A stretch of 64,000 nucleotides of DNA from Nocardia donostiensis (GCF_002081715.1 NZ_MUKP01000011.1:92625-156624), one strand, 5' to 3'; positions 18,349-27,540 are shown, counted from the stretch's first letter. The notes: generated from the sequence alone by a model not told the origin. Program-made: numbers and translations.

Positions 18349-19685
18349 CCGTGCACCACCAGCCCGATATCGACCGTTCTACCGACCGGCTGCGTGACCG
18401 TATCGCCGAAACGCTCACCAGGGCGAGGAACCGCACCATCGCCCTCACCGCGTGCGTGGACGAGGCCGAACTCGTCGCCCAGCACTCCCAGCTGATGAGC
18501 CCGCTGGTGTGGGATCTGGCGCACATCGGCAATCAGGAAGAGCTGTGGCTGGTGCGCGATGTCGGCGGACGCGAACCCGTGCGCGCCGATATCGACGAGC
18601 TCTACGACGCCTTCAAGCACGCCCGCGCCAACCGGCCGCAGCTGCCGCTGCTGAACCCCGAACAGGCGCGCGGCTATGTGGGCACGGTGCGCCAGCAGGT
18701 GTGGGATGTGCTCGAGTGCAGTCCGTTACGCGGCGACCGGCTGGTAGACCGCGGTTTCGCGTTCGGCATGATCGCCCAGCACGAACAGCAGCACGACGAA
18801 ACCATGCTGGCCACCCATCAATTGCGCAGCGGCCCCGCGGTGCTGTCCGCACCCGCCGCACCGCAGGCGGTCGCGCCGGTGCGCGGCGAGGTGGTGATTC
18901 CGACCGGTGAATTCACCATGGGCACCTCCACCGATCCGTGGGCGCTGGACAATGAGCGTCCCGCGCATCCCGTCCATGTGCCCGGTTTCGCCATCGACGC
19001 CGCACCGATCACCAACGAGCAGTACCTCGCGTTCCTCGACGACGGCGGTTACGAGCGGCCCGAACTGTGGTCCGAACGCGGCTGGGCGCACCGGCAGCAG
19101 GCCGGTCTGGTCGCGCCGCAGTTCTGGGAGCAGGACGCAGGCGGCCACTGGTGGCGGCGCGTGTTCGGGGCGATGACCCCGCTGCGCCCGCACCAGCCGG
19201 TGGTGCACGTGTGCTGGTTCGAAGCGCAGGCTTACGCCAACTGGGCCGGTAAACGCCTACCCACCGAGGCCGAATGGGAGAAGGCGGCCCGCTTCGACCC
19301 GGCGACCGGCCGGTCCCGCCGCTATCCGTGGGGCGAGACCGAACCAGGCCCCGGCACCGCCAACCTCGGGCAGCAGCACCTCGAACCCGCCGATATCGGC
19401 GCCTATCCCGACGGTGCTTCCGAATCCGGGGTACAGCAACTCATCGGCGACGTCTGGGAATGGACCTCGTCGGGTTTCGAACCGTATCCAGGTTTCCAGG
19501 CCTTCCCGTATCGCGAGTACTCGGAGGTGTTCTTCGGCGGCGACTATCGGGTGCTGCGGGGCGGGTCGTTCGGCACCGATCCGGTCGCCTGCCGCGGCAC
19601 CTTCCGTAATTGGGACCACCCGATCCGCCGCCAGATCTTCGCCGGTTTCCGACTGGCTCGTGACCTGGGTCCAGGGGAGGGGTGA
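18345..19685 (+). CDS. egtB: ergothioneine sulfoxide synthase EgtB
   Basis: Non-haem iron enzyme that joins gamma-glutamylcysteine and hercynine with O2 to form the sulfoxide intermediate of ergothioneine. The 446-residue protein has an N-terminal DinB-like four-helix domain carrying the iron ligands (His60, His146 and His150 in AQHEQQHDE by comparison with known EgtB) and a C-terminal formylglycine-generating-enzyme-like domain (about 190-445, with WPxxEAEW-type KRLPTEAEWEKAAR and the DVWEWTSSGF and RVLRGGSF motifs). ATG 18345 overlaps the stop codon of the preceding small reading frame. egtC follows after 123 bases. Confidence 0.95.
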   Translation: MTVHHQPDIDRSTDRLRDRIAETLTRARNRTIALTACVDEAELVAQHSQLMSPLVWDLAHIGNQEELWLVRDVGGREPVRADIDELYDAFKHARANRPQLPLLNPEQARGYVGTVRQQVWDVLECSPLRGDRLVDRGFAFGMIAQHEQQHDETMLATHQLRSGPAVLSAPAAPQAVAPVRGEVVIPTGEFTMGTSTDPWALDNERPAHPVHVPGFAIDAAPITNEQYLAFLDDGGYERPELWSERGWAHRQQAGLVAPQFWEQDAGGHWWRRVFGAMTPLRPHQPVVHVCWFEAQAYANWAGKRLPTEAEWEKAARFDPATGRSRRYPWGETEPGPGTANLGQQHLEPADIGAYPDGASESGVQQLIGDVWEWTSSGFEPYPGFQAFPYREYSEVFFGGDYRVLRGGSFGTDPVACRGTFRNWDHPIRRQIFAGFRLARDLGPGEG

Positions 19686-19808
19686 GCGGCTTGTTCCCTG
19701 GACGTACCCGAACGAAGGCTGGCCGCTGGCTCGCGGGTGCCGAGCGGGCAGCGCGGCTGTGTGCCCCGGACACGCACCATCCGGTGGCACCGACCGCGGC
19801 CGGTGCCG

Positions 19809-20636
19809 ATGTGTAGGCATCTGGGGTATGTGGGTCCAGCCGTCCCGGTGGGGGAGTTGCTCGTCCGCGGCCCGCATTCGTTGCGGACCCAGGCGTGGGC
19901 GCCGCGCGATATGCGTGGCGGCGGGACCATCAACGCCGACGGTTTCGGCGTCGCCTGGTGGCACGGGGGCGAACCCCCCGTCACGCGGTACCGCAATCCC
20001 GCACCGATCTGGACCGACCCGGCTGTGGAGGAGGTACTCCCGCACCTGGAATCGACAGCCGTGCTGGCTGCCGTTCGGTCGGCGACGATCGGCATGCCCG
20101 TCGAGCGCAGTGCGTGCGCGCCGTTCCTGCACGAGCAGTGGGCATTCAGCCACAACGGCGTCGTCCCCGACTGGCGGACGGTGTCGTCCGCCGTTCTGTC
20201 CGATCTGGATGCGGCCGCCACCAGGGCAGGCGCCACCCGGCTGCTTCAAACCGGCGACCTGCTCGAGGCCGAATCGGCCACCGACTCGGCAGCGCTGTGG
20301 GTGCTGCTGCGCAGGCTGCTCGACCCGGCCGCACCGCGGGACCTGATCGCCTCGCCGCTGGCGGCGCTGCGGCTGCTCGTCACCACCGTGGTCACGCATG
20401 CGCCCGCCGCCCGGCTGAATCTGCTGCTCGGCGACGGTGCCAGCCTGTGGGCCACCGCCTGGGAACACGCCCTGTCGGCTCTGGTCACCGACGATTACGC
20501 GGTACTGGCCTCGGAGCCCTATGACGCCGACCCCCGCTGGCAGAGCATTCCAGAGCACAGTGTGGTGCGCGCCGAACCCGGCCTGCTGACTGTCGAATCC
20601 CTCAACAACGACCCCGTGACCGAAAGGGCCGTGTGA
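19809..20636 (+). CDS. egtC: gamma-glutamyl-hercynylcysteine sulfoxide hydrolase EgtC
   Basis: Class II glutamine amidotransferase-like hydrolase that removes glutamate from the EgtB product. The ATG at 19809 gives MCRHLGYVG, placing the catalytic nucleophile Cys at position 2 as required for this N-terminal nucleophile family. NADGFGVAWW and SHNGVVPDWR are also typical. At 275 residues it is longer than mycobacterial EgtC, with an extended C-terminal part. No Shine-Dalgarno is visible, so the start rests on the catalytic Cys. Its stop codon overlaps the egtD start (TGATG). Confidence 0.92.
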   Translation: MCRHLGYVGPAVPVGELLVRGPHSLRTQAWAPRDMRGGGTINADGFGVAWWHGGEPPVTRYRNPAPIWTDPAVEEVLPHLESTAVLAAVRSATIGMPVERSACAPFLHEQWAFSHNGVVPDWRTVSSAVLSDLDAAATRAGATRLLQTGDLLEAESATDSAALWVLLRRLLDPAAPRDLIASPLAALRLLVTTVVTHAPAARLNLLLGDGASLWATAWEHALSALVTDDYAVLASEPYDADPRWQSIPEHSVVRAEPGLLTVESLNNDPVTERAV

Positions 20637-21607
20637 TGACCGCACCCACTGTGGAGATCCACCTGACCGATGCCGACCTGACCGACGCGTTGCGGGCCGA
20701 CGCCCGCCGCGGTCTCACCGCCGACCCCAAATGGCTGCCGCCCAAGTGGTTCTACGACGCCCGCGGCAGCGCATTGTTCGAGCAGATCACCGGACTGCCC
20801 GAGTACTACCCGACCCGCGCCGAACGCGGGCTCCTGGAACAGATCGCCGCCCAGATCGCGGCCATCGCGAGGCCGCAGGTGCTGGTCGAACTCGGTGCGG
20901 GTGCGGCGGTGAAGACCCGTCTGCTGCTCAACGCGTTCACTCAGGAGGGCTCGCTCAAAACCTACGTTCCGCAGGATGTGTCGGCATCGGCGCTGCGCGA
21001 GGCGGCCGCCGAGATGGCCGACTGCTACCCCGGTGTGACGGTGCACGGGGTGGTCAGTGATTTCACCGGCACCCTGAGCACGCTGCCGCGCGGCGGTAGG
21101 CGGATGATCGCCTTTCTCGGCGGCACCCTCGGAAACCTGGTGCCCGCCGAACGTGCCGAATTCCTCACCGGCATCCACGACGTCCTCGAACCGGGGGAGC
21201 AACTGCTGCTCGGCGCGGGCCTGGTCACCGACCCCGCCGTGCTGGTACCTGCCTACGACGACGCTGCGGGCGTCACGGCCGAATTCAACCGCAACGTCCT
21301 GCATGTGCTCAACACGCGGCTCGGCGCCGATTTCGTCCCGGAGAAGTTCCGGCACGTCGCGATATGGGATGCCGACGCGGAATGGATCGAGATGCGGCTG
21401 GAAGCGACCGAGGATATGACGGTCACCGTCGCCGACATCGGCCTCACTGTCGGCTTCGCCCGCGGCGAGCAGTTACGCACCGAGATCTCGGCAAAGTTCC
21501 GCCTGGCAACCCTCGACGCCGAGCTACGCGCCGCCGGTTTCGTCGTCGAACGCGCCTGGAGCGACCCTGACAACCGTTTCGCGCTGGTCCTAGCTGCCCG
21601 CACCTGA
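20636..21607 (+). CDS. egtD: L-histidine N-alpha-methyltransferase EgtD
   Basis: SAM-dependent enzyme that trimethylates histidine to hercynine, the first committed step of ergothioneine synthesis. The 323-residue protein has the family motifs LPPKWFYDARGSALFEQIT, the SAM loop LVELGAGAAVKTR near residue 88, FLGGTLGN near 162 and the C-terminal EISAKFR. ATG 20636 shares its first base with the egtC stop; AAAGGG lies seven bases before it, better spaced than for the adjacent GTG 20633. It is the last recognised gene of the operon. Confidence 0.95.
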   Translation: MTAPTVEIHLTDADLTDALRADARRGLTADPKWLPPKWFYDARGSALFEQITGLPEYYPTRAERGLLEQIAAQIAAIARPQVLVELGAGAAVKTRLLLNAFTQEGSLKTYVPQDVSASALREAAAEMADCYPGVTVHGVVSDFTGTLSTLPRGGRRMIAFLGGTLGNLVPAERAEFLTGIHDVLEPGEQLLLGAGLVTDPAVLVPAYDDAAGVTAEFNRNVLHVLNTRLGADFVPEKFRHVAIWDADAEWIEMRLEATEDMTVTVADIGLTVGFARGEQLRTEISAKFRLATLDAELRAAGFVVERAWSDPDNRFALVLAART

Positions 21608-21632
21608 GACCGGCCGGGCAGCGGCGGACCCC

Positions 21633-21916
21633 GTGATACCTGCCGCCGGACAACGAGCTGCTGCCGCGGCAGAGACAGGTAAACGCGCTTCCACCAGCGC
21701 GAAGTCGCCGCTGCGGTACTGACGATGTGGTGCGCGCTGCGCTCGACACGTCCGACCCTCCGCGTGCAGGCAGGTGGTCGTGATATCGCCGCCGGGCAAT
21801 GATTTGCTGCTGCGGCAGAGACAGGCAAGCGCGCGCGGGGGACGCCGCTGCGGTACTGACTGTGCGGCGCGCCGCGCTCTGGACACGTCCGACCGCCCGC
21901 GGGCAGGCAGGTGGTC
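21633..21916 (+). repeat. tandem duplication of a 140-bp intergenic unit
   Basis: Copy one (21633-21779) and copy two (21780-21916) abut exactly and share long blocks, including GCGGCAGAGACAGG, GCCGCTGCGGTACTGAC, ACACGTCCGACC and the terminal GGCAGGTGGTC. They differ by substitutions and small indels. The block fills most of the gap between egtD and the convergent DUF4190 gene. No reading frame with coding character was found, so it may be a diverged duplication of a non-coding element. The rest of the gap (21608-21632 and 21917-22001) shows nothing. Confidence 0.75.
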
Positions 21917-22001
21917 GATCAGCGGCCGTGTGTACCCCGCACAGCAGCGGCGAGAGCTTCCGCGGGCCGATGCTCGAGTATTCGGTACGGAATCGTGTTA
22001 C

Positions 22002-23009
22002 TCAGGTGTTCGGCACGATATCGGTGTTGTAGACGACGAAGCTGAGTACCAGCCCGATGACCAGCGCCACAATCGAGGCGGCCGCTGCCCATTTACCCAG
22101 CGGTTCACCCTTGTTGTGGCCGATCATCCCGAGAATGATCCCAGCAGCGCCGAAGACGATCGGGCAGAAGAACAGGCAGATGGCGGCGCATACGAACCCC
22201 ACGATCGAATAAGTCTGTGGCCCGGCGGCCCGCTGCCGCGAGTCCTCGTACGGCTGGAACGACTGCTGCGGATACCCCGGATACGGTCCCTGATCGGGCT
22301 CTTTCCTCTGCCCGTACTGTTGCCCGTACGACCCACCCCCTGGCCCGTACGGTTGTTCGCCGTACCCGGCCTGTCCGCCTTGCCCGTAGGTTTCACCGCC
22401 CTGCCAGGTGCCGTGTTCGCCGGACGCACCCGGAGTGGGCGGATAGTTGTACGCACCGCCCGCCGGATACCCCTGGGCGCCAGGTGGCAGCGATCCCGGC
22501 TGCCCGGAACCCCACGGCTGCTCACCGGTCCTCGGTTGCTCGGGGCGCTCGCCCTGCCGCGGCTGCGCGCGGAACCGCTGGGTCTCGGGGTCGGCATGCC
22601 ATCCGGCATCCTGCGGCTCCTGTCCGCCGGGTTCCGGCCGGGGCGGTTCCCCGCCGGGTTGCGCGCGCCACGCCTGCCCTGGTTCGCTTTCCTGCGGTTG
22701 CGCCGACCACGCTTGCGTCGGCACCTCGCCACCCGGCGTTTCTCCTGGCCGCGCACCGGCCGCACCCGGTTTCGCCTCCTGTCCGCCCGCCGCGGCTGCG
22801 TCGCCTTCCTCCGGTTCCGGCATCGTGCTCTGCGACGGTGGCTGCACCTGGTCGCTTCCCGCGGGGCGCGGCGTACCTTCGGTTCCCGGCCGCTCACCGG
22901 CTGCGGCTGGCCGCTCGGGCGTCGATTCGCCTGACGGAGGGGTGGGGGTGTCGTCGTCCGGCGGCTGCGGTGCGCTGCCGGTCGGCTGCGGGTCCTGCGG
23001 CGTGCTCAT
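22002..23009 (-). CDS. DUF4190 membrane protein with long proline-rich N-terminus
   Basis: Protein of 335 residues. About 255 residues are Pro/Gly/Gln/Glu-rich and low-complexity, probably cytoplasmic and disordered. Two transmembrane helices at the C-terminus (about 262-290 and 303-330) fit the DUF4190 family. ATG 23009 follows AGGAGAG. The function of DUF4190 is unknown. A perfect CRP/GlxR consensus lies about 70 bases upstream, which suggests cAMP-linked control. It lies downstream of prs but is separated from it by a strong terminator. Confidence 0.8.
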   Translation of the reverse strand: MSTPQDPQPTGSAPQPPDDDTPTPPSGESTPERPAAAGERPGTEGTPRPAGSDQVQPPSQSTMPEPEEGDAAAAGGQEAKPGAAGARPGETPGGEVPTQAWSAQPQESEPGQAWRAQPGGEPPRPEPGGQEPQDAGWHADPETQRFRAQPRQGERPEQPRTGEQPWGSGQPGSLPPGAQGYPAGGAYNYPPTPGASGEHGTWQGGETYGQGGQAGYGEQPYGPGGGSYGQQYGQRKEPDQGPYPGYPQQSFQPYEDSRQRAAGPQTYSIVGFVCAAICLFFCPIVFGAAGIILGMIGHNKGEPLGKWAAAASIVALVIGLVLSFVVYNTDIVPNT

Positions 23010-23079
23010 GCGCTCTCCTCGTTCGTCCGGTTACGACATGTCGGGGGTACCACCGGTGAAGCGAGTAATCAGGACGAAT

Positions 23080-23095
23080 TGTGATACGAGTCACA
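23080..23095. promoter_or_regulatory. CRP/GlxR consensus site upstream of the DUF4190 gene
   Basis: TGTGATACGAGTCACA matches the TGTGA-N6-TCACA consensus of CRP-family regulators in both half-sites, and the symmetry extends one further base on each side (TTGTGA/TCACAA). It lies 71-86 bases before the DUF4190 start codon and after the prs terminator. Confidence 0.7.
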
Positions 23096-23154
23096 AATTG
23101 AGCCGGCCGGTAGGCGCCGCATGGTGAGGTGCGAGGAAAGCATGACAAACACAA

Positions 23155-23180
23155 GCGGCCCGGACCTGAGTCCGGGCCGC
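23155..23180 (-). terminator. terminator of prs
   Basis: Perfect 11-base inverted repeat (GCGGCCCGGAC and its complement) with a four-base loop, 17 bases after the prs stop. On the minus strand it is followed by the T-rich TTGTGTTTGT, giving a nearly classical intrinsic terminator. Confidence 0.85.
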
Positions 23181-23196
23181 CCCACGAAGTACGCGC

Positions 23197-24177
23197 TCAG
23201 GCGTTGCCGTTGAACAGCCCGGTCACCGAGCCGTTCTCGAACACCTCACGAATGGTGCGCGCCAGCAGTGGCGCGATGGACAGCACCGTCAGCTGCGGGA
23301 ACTTCTTCTCCTCGGTGATCGGCAGCGTATTGGTCACGATGACTTCCTTGGTGCCGCAGCCGGCCAACCGCTCGGCCGCGGGCGAGCTCAGCACACCGTG
23401 CGTCGCCGCGATCACCACATCGCCGGCGCCTGCCTCCTTCAGCACCTTCACCGCGCCCGCGATGGTGCCACCGGTGTCGATCATGTCGTCGATCAAGATG
23501 CAGGTGCGGCCCTCGACCTCGCCGACCACCCGGTTCGACTTCACCTGATTCGGCACCAGCGGGTCGCGGGTTTTGTGGATGAACGCCAGCGGCGCGCCGT
23601 CCAGTGAGTCCGCCCACTTCTCCGCCACCCGGACGCGTCCCGAGTCCGGAGAGACAACGGTGATGTGCTCGAGGCTGTAATTCGACCGGATGTAGTCGGC
23701 CAGCTGCAGCTGGGCATGCATATGGTCGACCGGGCCGTCGAAGAAGCCCTGGATCTGGTCGGTGTGCAGGTCGACGGTGATGATCCGATCTGCGCCCGCG
23801 GTCTTCAGCAGATCCGCGACCAGCCGCGCCGAAATCGGCTCGCGACCGCGGTGCTTCTTGTCCTGACGGGCGTACGGGTAGAACGGCAGCACGGCCGTGA
23901 TCCGCTTCGCCGAACCGCGCTTGAGCGCGTCGATCATGATGAGCTGTTCCATCAGCCACTCGTTCAGCGGCGCGGGGAAGCTCTGCAATACGAAGGCGTC
24001 GGAACCCCGGACCGACTCCTCGAAACGGACGAAGATCTCCCCATTGGCGAAATCGCGTGCGGTCTGCGGCGTGACGTGGACGTCGAGTTCCTTCGCGACC
24101 TGCTCGGCCAGCTCAGGATGAGACCGTCCGGCGAAGAGCATCAGGTTCTTCTGGTTGTCGATCCATGACGCGGTCAC
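23197..24177 (-). CDS. prs: ribose-phosphate pyrophosphokinase
   Basis: Makes PRPP from ribose-5-phosphate and ATP for nucleotide, histidine, tryptophan and (in this group) arabinan precursor synthesis. The 326-residue protein has the flexible loop YARQDKKHRGREPISA, the metal-binding DLHTDQIQGFF and the PRPP signature ILIDDMIDTGGTI. The GTG start overlaps the glmU stop by one base (TAGTG), so translation is probably coupled. A strong terminator follows. Confidence 0.96.
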   Translation of the reverse strand: MTASWIDNQKNLMLFAGRSHPELAEQVAKELDVHVTPQTARDFANGEIFVRFEESVRGSDAFVLQSFPAPLNEWLMEQLIMIDALKRGSAKRITAVLPFYPYARQDKKHRGREPISARLVADLLKTAGADRIITVDLHTDQIQGFFDGPVDHMHAQLQLADYIRSNYSLEHITVVSPDSGRVRVAEKWADSLDGAPLAFIHKTRDPLVPNQVKSNRVVGEVEGRTCILIDDMIDTGGTIAGAVKVLKEAGAGDVVIAATHGVLSSPAAERLAGCGTKEVIVTNTLPITEEKKFPQLTVLSIAPLLARTIREVFENGSVTGLFNGNA

Positions 24178-25667
24178 TACTGATTGCCATCCTTTAGCTG
24201 CTCGATTGCCTGACTCGACATCTCGTTTGCCGCGATGGCTTCCGCCGCCGCGCGCGCCGCAGCGGTTCCGGGACGATACCGCTGCACCCAGTTCTCAATA
24301 TTGCGCTGTGGTCCGCCCGACACCGCGAGCGCCCCCGGCGGAACATTTCTGCGCAGTACGGTACCCGCTGCCGAATACGCGCCGTCACCCACGGTCACCG
24401 GCGCGACGAACATGGTGTCGCTGCCTGTCCGCACATGCGAACCGACCGTGGTGTGGTGTTTGTTCACTCCGTCGTAGTTGACGAAAACGCTGGACGCGCC
24501 GATATTGCTGTGCTCGCCGATGGTCGCGTCACCCACATATGTCAGATGCGGCACTTTCGAATGCGCACCGATATCGGCGTTCTTGGTTTCCACGAACGCG
24601 CCCAGTTTGCCGGATTCGCCGAGCACGGTGCCCGGACGCAGGTAAGCGAACGGTCCGATGGTGGCGCAGCGGCCGATCACCGCGCCCTCGCCGTGCGTGC
24701 GGATGACGCGCGCGCCTTCCCCGACGACCGTATCGGACAGGGTGCAGTCGGGCCCGATCTCGGCGTCTTCGCCGACGACTGTCGCGCCGAACAGTTGCAC
24801 CCCTGGCTTCAAGATCACGTCCCGCGCGATGCGCACCCCGGCATCCACCCAGGTGGTGTCCGGATCGACCACGGTCACCCCGGCCCGCATATGCCGTTCC
24901 AGCAGATAGCGGTTGAGGGTGCGCGCGGCCTCCGCCAACTGCACCCGATCGTTCACACCGGTGACCTTCGCCGCATCCACCAGCCGTGCGCCGTGCACCG
25001 GATGCCCGGCCTCGCGCGCCAGCCGCAGCACATCGGTCAAATACAGCTCGTGCTGAGCGTTCGCCGTGGACAGCCGCCCGAGCATGGTGCGCAGCACCCG
25101 CACATCGAATGCGTAGACACCCGAGTTGACCTCGGTGATATGGGTCTGCTCCGGCGTCGCGTCGGCGTGTTCGACGATTTCCACGACTTGGCCGTCGTCG
25201 TCACGCACGATCCGGCCGTAACCGTTCGGGTCCGGCGGAACGAACGTCAGCACGGTGACCGCGGGCCGTTCCGCGTAACTGCGGTGCTCGTCCAGCAGCG
25301 CCGACAGGGTGTGGCCGTCCAGCAGCGGCACATCGGCGGAGGTGACCAGCACGTCACCGGTGAAATCGTCGGGCAATGCCGTCAGGCCGCATTGCACGGC
25401 ATGACCGGTGCCCAGCTGCTCGGACTGCACGGCGGGAACGATCACGCGCCCCAGTTCATCCGCGACTGCGTCCACCGCCGCGCCGACCTGGTCCCGGTCG
25501 TGGCCGACGACCGTCACCAGATAGGCCGGATCGATATCGTTCGCCGCGTACAACGCGTGCGCGAGCATGCTCCTACCGGCCAGCGAATGCAGCACCTTGG
25601 GGGTCTTCGACCGCATTCGCGTCCCAGCGCCCGCTGCGAGGACGACGACGGCGGTCTGCTGTGGCAT
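24177..25667 (-). CDS. glmU: bifunctional UDP-N-acetylglucosamine pyrophosphorylase/glucosamine-1-phosphate acetyltransferase
   Basis: Catalyses the last two steps to UDP-GlcNAc, the precursor of peptidoglycan and mycothiol. The 496-residue protein has the uridylyltransferase domain with [18 protein letters not shown] at the N-terminus and a C-terminal left-handed beta-helix of hexapeptide repeats (about 260-460), ending in an Ala-rich tail. ATG 25667 follows GAGGGAG; the longer upstream frame runs across the tRNA gene and is not used. glmM (49930) and glmS (58207) of the same pathway are in the window as well. Confidence 0.96.
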   Translation of the reverse strand: MPQQTAVVVLAAGAGTRMRSKTPKVLHSLAGRSMLAHALYAANDIDPAYLVTVVGHDRDQVGAAVDAVADELGRVIVPAVQSEQLGTGHAVQCGLTALPDDFTGDVLVTSADVPLLDGHTLSALLDEHRSYAERPAVTVLTFVPPDPNGYGRIVRDDDGQVVEIVEHADATPEQTHITEVNSGVYAFDVRVLRTMLGRLSTANAQHELYLTDVLRLAREAGHPVHGARLVDAAKVTGVNDRVQLAEAARTLNRYLLERHMRAGVTVVDPDTTWVDAGVRIARDVILKPGVQLFGATVVGEDAEIGPDCTLSDTVVGEGARVIRTHGEGAVIGRCATIGPFAYLRPGTVLGESGKLGAFVETKNADIGAHSKVPHLTYVGDATIGEHSNIGASSVFVNYDGVNKHHTTVGSHVRTGSDTMFVAPVTVGDGAYSAAGTVLRRNVPPGALAVSGGPQRNIENWVQRYRPGTAAARAAAEAIAANEMSSQAIEQLKDGNQ

Positions 25668-25706
25668 GAATCTCCCTCGGCCAACGATGGTCACCGTGCT
25701 CGCGAG

Positions 25707-25777
25707 CTCCGCCGCCAGGACTCGAACCTGAACTATCTGAACCAAAATCAGAGGTGCTGCCATTACACTACGGCGGA
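25707..25777 (-). tRNA. tRNA-Gln (UUG)
   Basis: Cloverleaf on the minus strand: acceptor arms TCCGCCG and CGGCGGA pair fully, the D-arm contains TAGTGTAATGGCAG, the anticodon stem TCTGA/TCAGA holds the loop TTTTGGT with anticodon TTG, and the T-arm contains GGTTCGAGTCC. The discriminator base is G and no CCA is encoded. A tRNA-Gln between glmU and a TetR gene matches the mycobacterial order. Confidence 0.95.
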
Positions 25778-25988
25778 TTGTCACACCGGCGGGTCACGCA
25801 AACCCACCACTGCGCCCCGGCACGGCAACGATACTCGCATGCCGACCGTGCATCCGTCGAACCGCATCTGGAGTCGGCGCGGCCGGATACCGGGGAGCAC
25901 GCGCTGTCTGGCACAGTTGACGCGGACAATCTCGGTCGTGCGCACCACCGGCAGGAGCAAACGACCCCGGAGTAGGGAGGCGGGAGCG

Positions 25989-26642
25989 TTGTCTTCGGGT
26001 GAACCGAGCCGGTTGCCTCGGCCGCGTATGACAGGGACCCAACGGCGGCAGCAGCTGATCGAAATCGGCCGCGCCCTGTTCGCCGAACGTGGTTACGAGG
26101 CCAGCTCCATCGAGGAAATCGCGCAACGCGCCCAAGTCTCCAAACCCGTCGTCTACGAGCACTTCGGCGGCAAAGAAGGCCTGTACGCCGTCGTCGTCGA
26201 CCGCGAAATGTCGATGCTGCTCGATATGATCACCTCCTCGCTCACCCAGAACCGCTCCCGAGTCCGGCTCGAACAAGTCGCGCTCGCCCTGCTCACCTAC
26301 ATCGAGCAGCGCACCGACGGATTCCGCATCCTGGTCCGCGACCAGCCCGTCGGTACCGGTGACGGCCGCTACTCCAGCCTCCTCAACGAAGCCGTCAACC
26401 AGGTCGCTCATATCCTCGCCGGCGATTTCGACCGCCGCGGCTTCGACACCACCCTCGCCACCCTCTACGCCCAAGCGCTCGTCGGCATGGTCTCCACCGC
26501 CGCAACCTGGTGGCTCGACGAACGCACACCTTCCAAGGAAGTTGTCGCCGCCCACCTGGTCAACCTGTGCTGGAACGGTCTCAGCCACCTCGAAGCCGAC
26601 CCGCAACTCAGCTCAGAATGGCCGGCCGAAACCTCCGGATGA
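25989..26642 (+). CDS. TetR family transcriptional regulator (Rv1019-like position)
   Basis: Regulator of 217 residues with a TetR N-terminal helix-turn-helix (about 20-70: LIEIGRALFAERGYEASSIEEIA, then SKPVVYEHFGGKEGLY, in two segments) and a helical ligand-binding C-terminal domain containing RILVRDQP. The TTG start at 25989 is preferred because GGGAGG lies eight bases upstream; the ATG at 26028 has no ribosome binding site. A TetR gene between glmU/tRNA-Gln and mfd is also found in mycobacteria. The ligand is unknown. Confidence 0.85.
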   Translation: MSSGEPSRLPRPRMTGTQRRQQLIEIGRALFAERGYEASSIEEIAQRAQVSKPVVYEHFGGKEGLYAVVVDREMSMLLDMITSSLTQNRSRVRLEQVALALLTYIEQRTDGFRILVRDQPVGTGDGRYSSLLNEAVNQVAHILAGDFDRRGFDTTLATLYAQALVGMVSTAATWWLDERTPSKEVVAAHLVNLCWNGLSHLEADPQLSSEWPAETSG

Positions 26643-26781
26643 TCTCCGAGCGAAGACGACGAATGATCAAGAACACCAGGTGAACCGCAGACGCGAACCG
26701 GCCGAATGCTCGAATCGACTGGCTCAGCGCACGCTGGTGGTACGGTTCACCCATCCTTTGGGTGCTGTTCAGGCGGTAAGT

Positions 26782-26830
26782 CGGTCAACTTCACCGATAT
26801 CGGTCTACTTCAGGATGGCTGGTTTTCAGG
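26782..26830. promoter_or_regulatory. operator-like repeats upstream of the second TetR gene
   Basis: Two direct repeats CGGTC(A/T)ACTT start 19 bases apart (26782 and 26801), and the second overlaps the perfect palindrome ACCGATATCGGT (26793-26804). Two TTCAGGATG repeats follow (26809 and 26825). The cluster ends 16 bases before the TetR start and is likely an autoregulatory operator region. Confidence 0.55.
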
Positions 26831-26846
26831 ATGACAGGCGGAAACG

Positions 26847-27494
26847 ATGGCTAGGCAAGCGCGCGCGGAGATCACCCGCGACTCCGTCCTCGCGGGCGCA
26901 GCCGACGTCTTTCTGCGCTTGGGCTACGCCAACGCGAGCCTCAGCGAAATCATCGCGCAATCCAACGTCACCAAAGGCGCCCTGTACTTCCATTTCGGCT
27001 CCAAGGAAGAACTCGCCCGCGCAGTCGTCGACCAGGGCAACGAAAGACTCGTCAGCTCCTGCCAGGGCTTCTTCGACCCCCGAGTCCCCGCGCTCGAAGC
27101 CTGCATCGGCATCACCTACGTCGTCGCCGACCTCTCTGTGAACGACCCCATGGTCGGCGCCATGCTCAAACTCACCCACCAGATCGGTGACTACCGCGGG
27201 GCAAACGGCGACAACATCGCCAAATCGTGGGGAGAGACATACCGGCTGCTCGCCGAACGCGCCATTGCGCAAGGAGACCTCAACGAAGGTCTCGACCCGG
27301 AAACCATCGGCATGCTCCTCCAAGGGATCACCACCGGGGTACACATCGTGGCCGTGGGCACCGATTCGATGGACCAGATGGCCACGCGGATGGAACGGGC
27401 CTGGTATTTCCTGCTGCCGTCGATCGTCCCGGATGACAAGATCGCGTACTTCCGGGAGTTCGCCGCACGGAGACTACGCAGGTACGTGACGTAA
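26847..27494 (+). CDS. TetR regulator of the gamma-butyrolactone receptor (ScbR/ArpA-like) group
   Basis: Protein of 215 residues. The N-terminal helix-turn-helix has VTKGALYFHFGSKEELA at about residues 42-58, the form typical of gamma-butyrolactone autoregulator receptors, and overall length and domain plan agree with ScbR. The C-terminal domain, with MLLQGITTGVHIV near 155, would bind a small ligand. No lactone synthase (AfsA-like) gene is adjacent, so it may be an orphan receptor. A set of direct and inverted repeats before the ATG suggests autoregulation. The ribosome binding site GGCGGAAA is weak. Assignment to the receptor subgroup rests on recalled resemblance. Confidence 0.72.
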   Translation: MARQARAEITRDSVLAGAADVFLRLGYANASLSEIIAQSNVTKGALYFHFGSKEELARAVVDQGNERLVSSCQGFFDPRVPALEACIGITYVVADLSVNDPMVGAMLKLTHQIGDYRGANGDNIAKSWGETYRLLAERAIAQGDLNEGLDPETIGMLLQGITTGVHIVAVGTDSMDQMATRMERAWYFLLPSIVPDDKIAYFREFAARRLRRYVT

Positions 27495-27540
27495 CACCGA
27501 CCGCGACTCTGTAACACTGGCCGCGACTCCGTCGCGGCGG

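Noticed and set aside
17588..18532. 314-codon minus-strand frame across the egtA-egtB junction
   Set aside because: It is antisense to conserved egtA and egtB ends, with no start signal. The plus-strand frames in the gap show better codon bias and stop-start coupling.
21590..21886. Minus-strand frame of 98 codons in the duplicated intergenic unit
   Set aside because: Arg/Ala/Pro/Ser-rich composition typical of random GC-rich frames, and the two repeat copies do not keep the frame.
24435..25988. N-terminal extension of the TetR frame over glmU and the tRNA gene
   Set aside because: It runs antisense to glmU and across tRNA-Gln. The TetR fold begins after TTG 25989, which has a good ribosome binding site.
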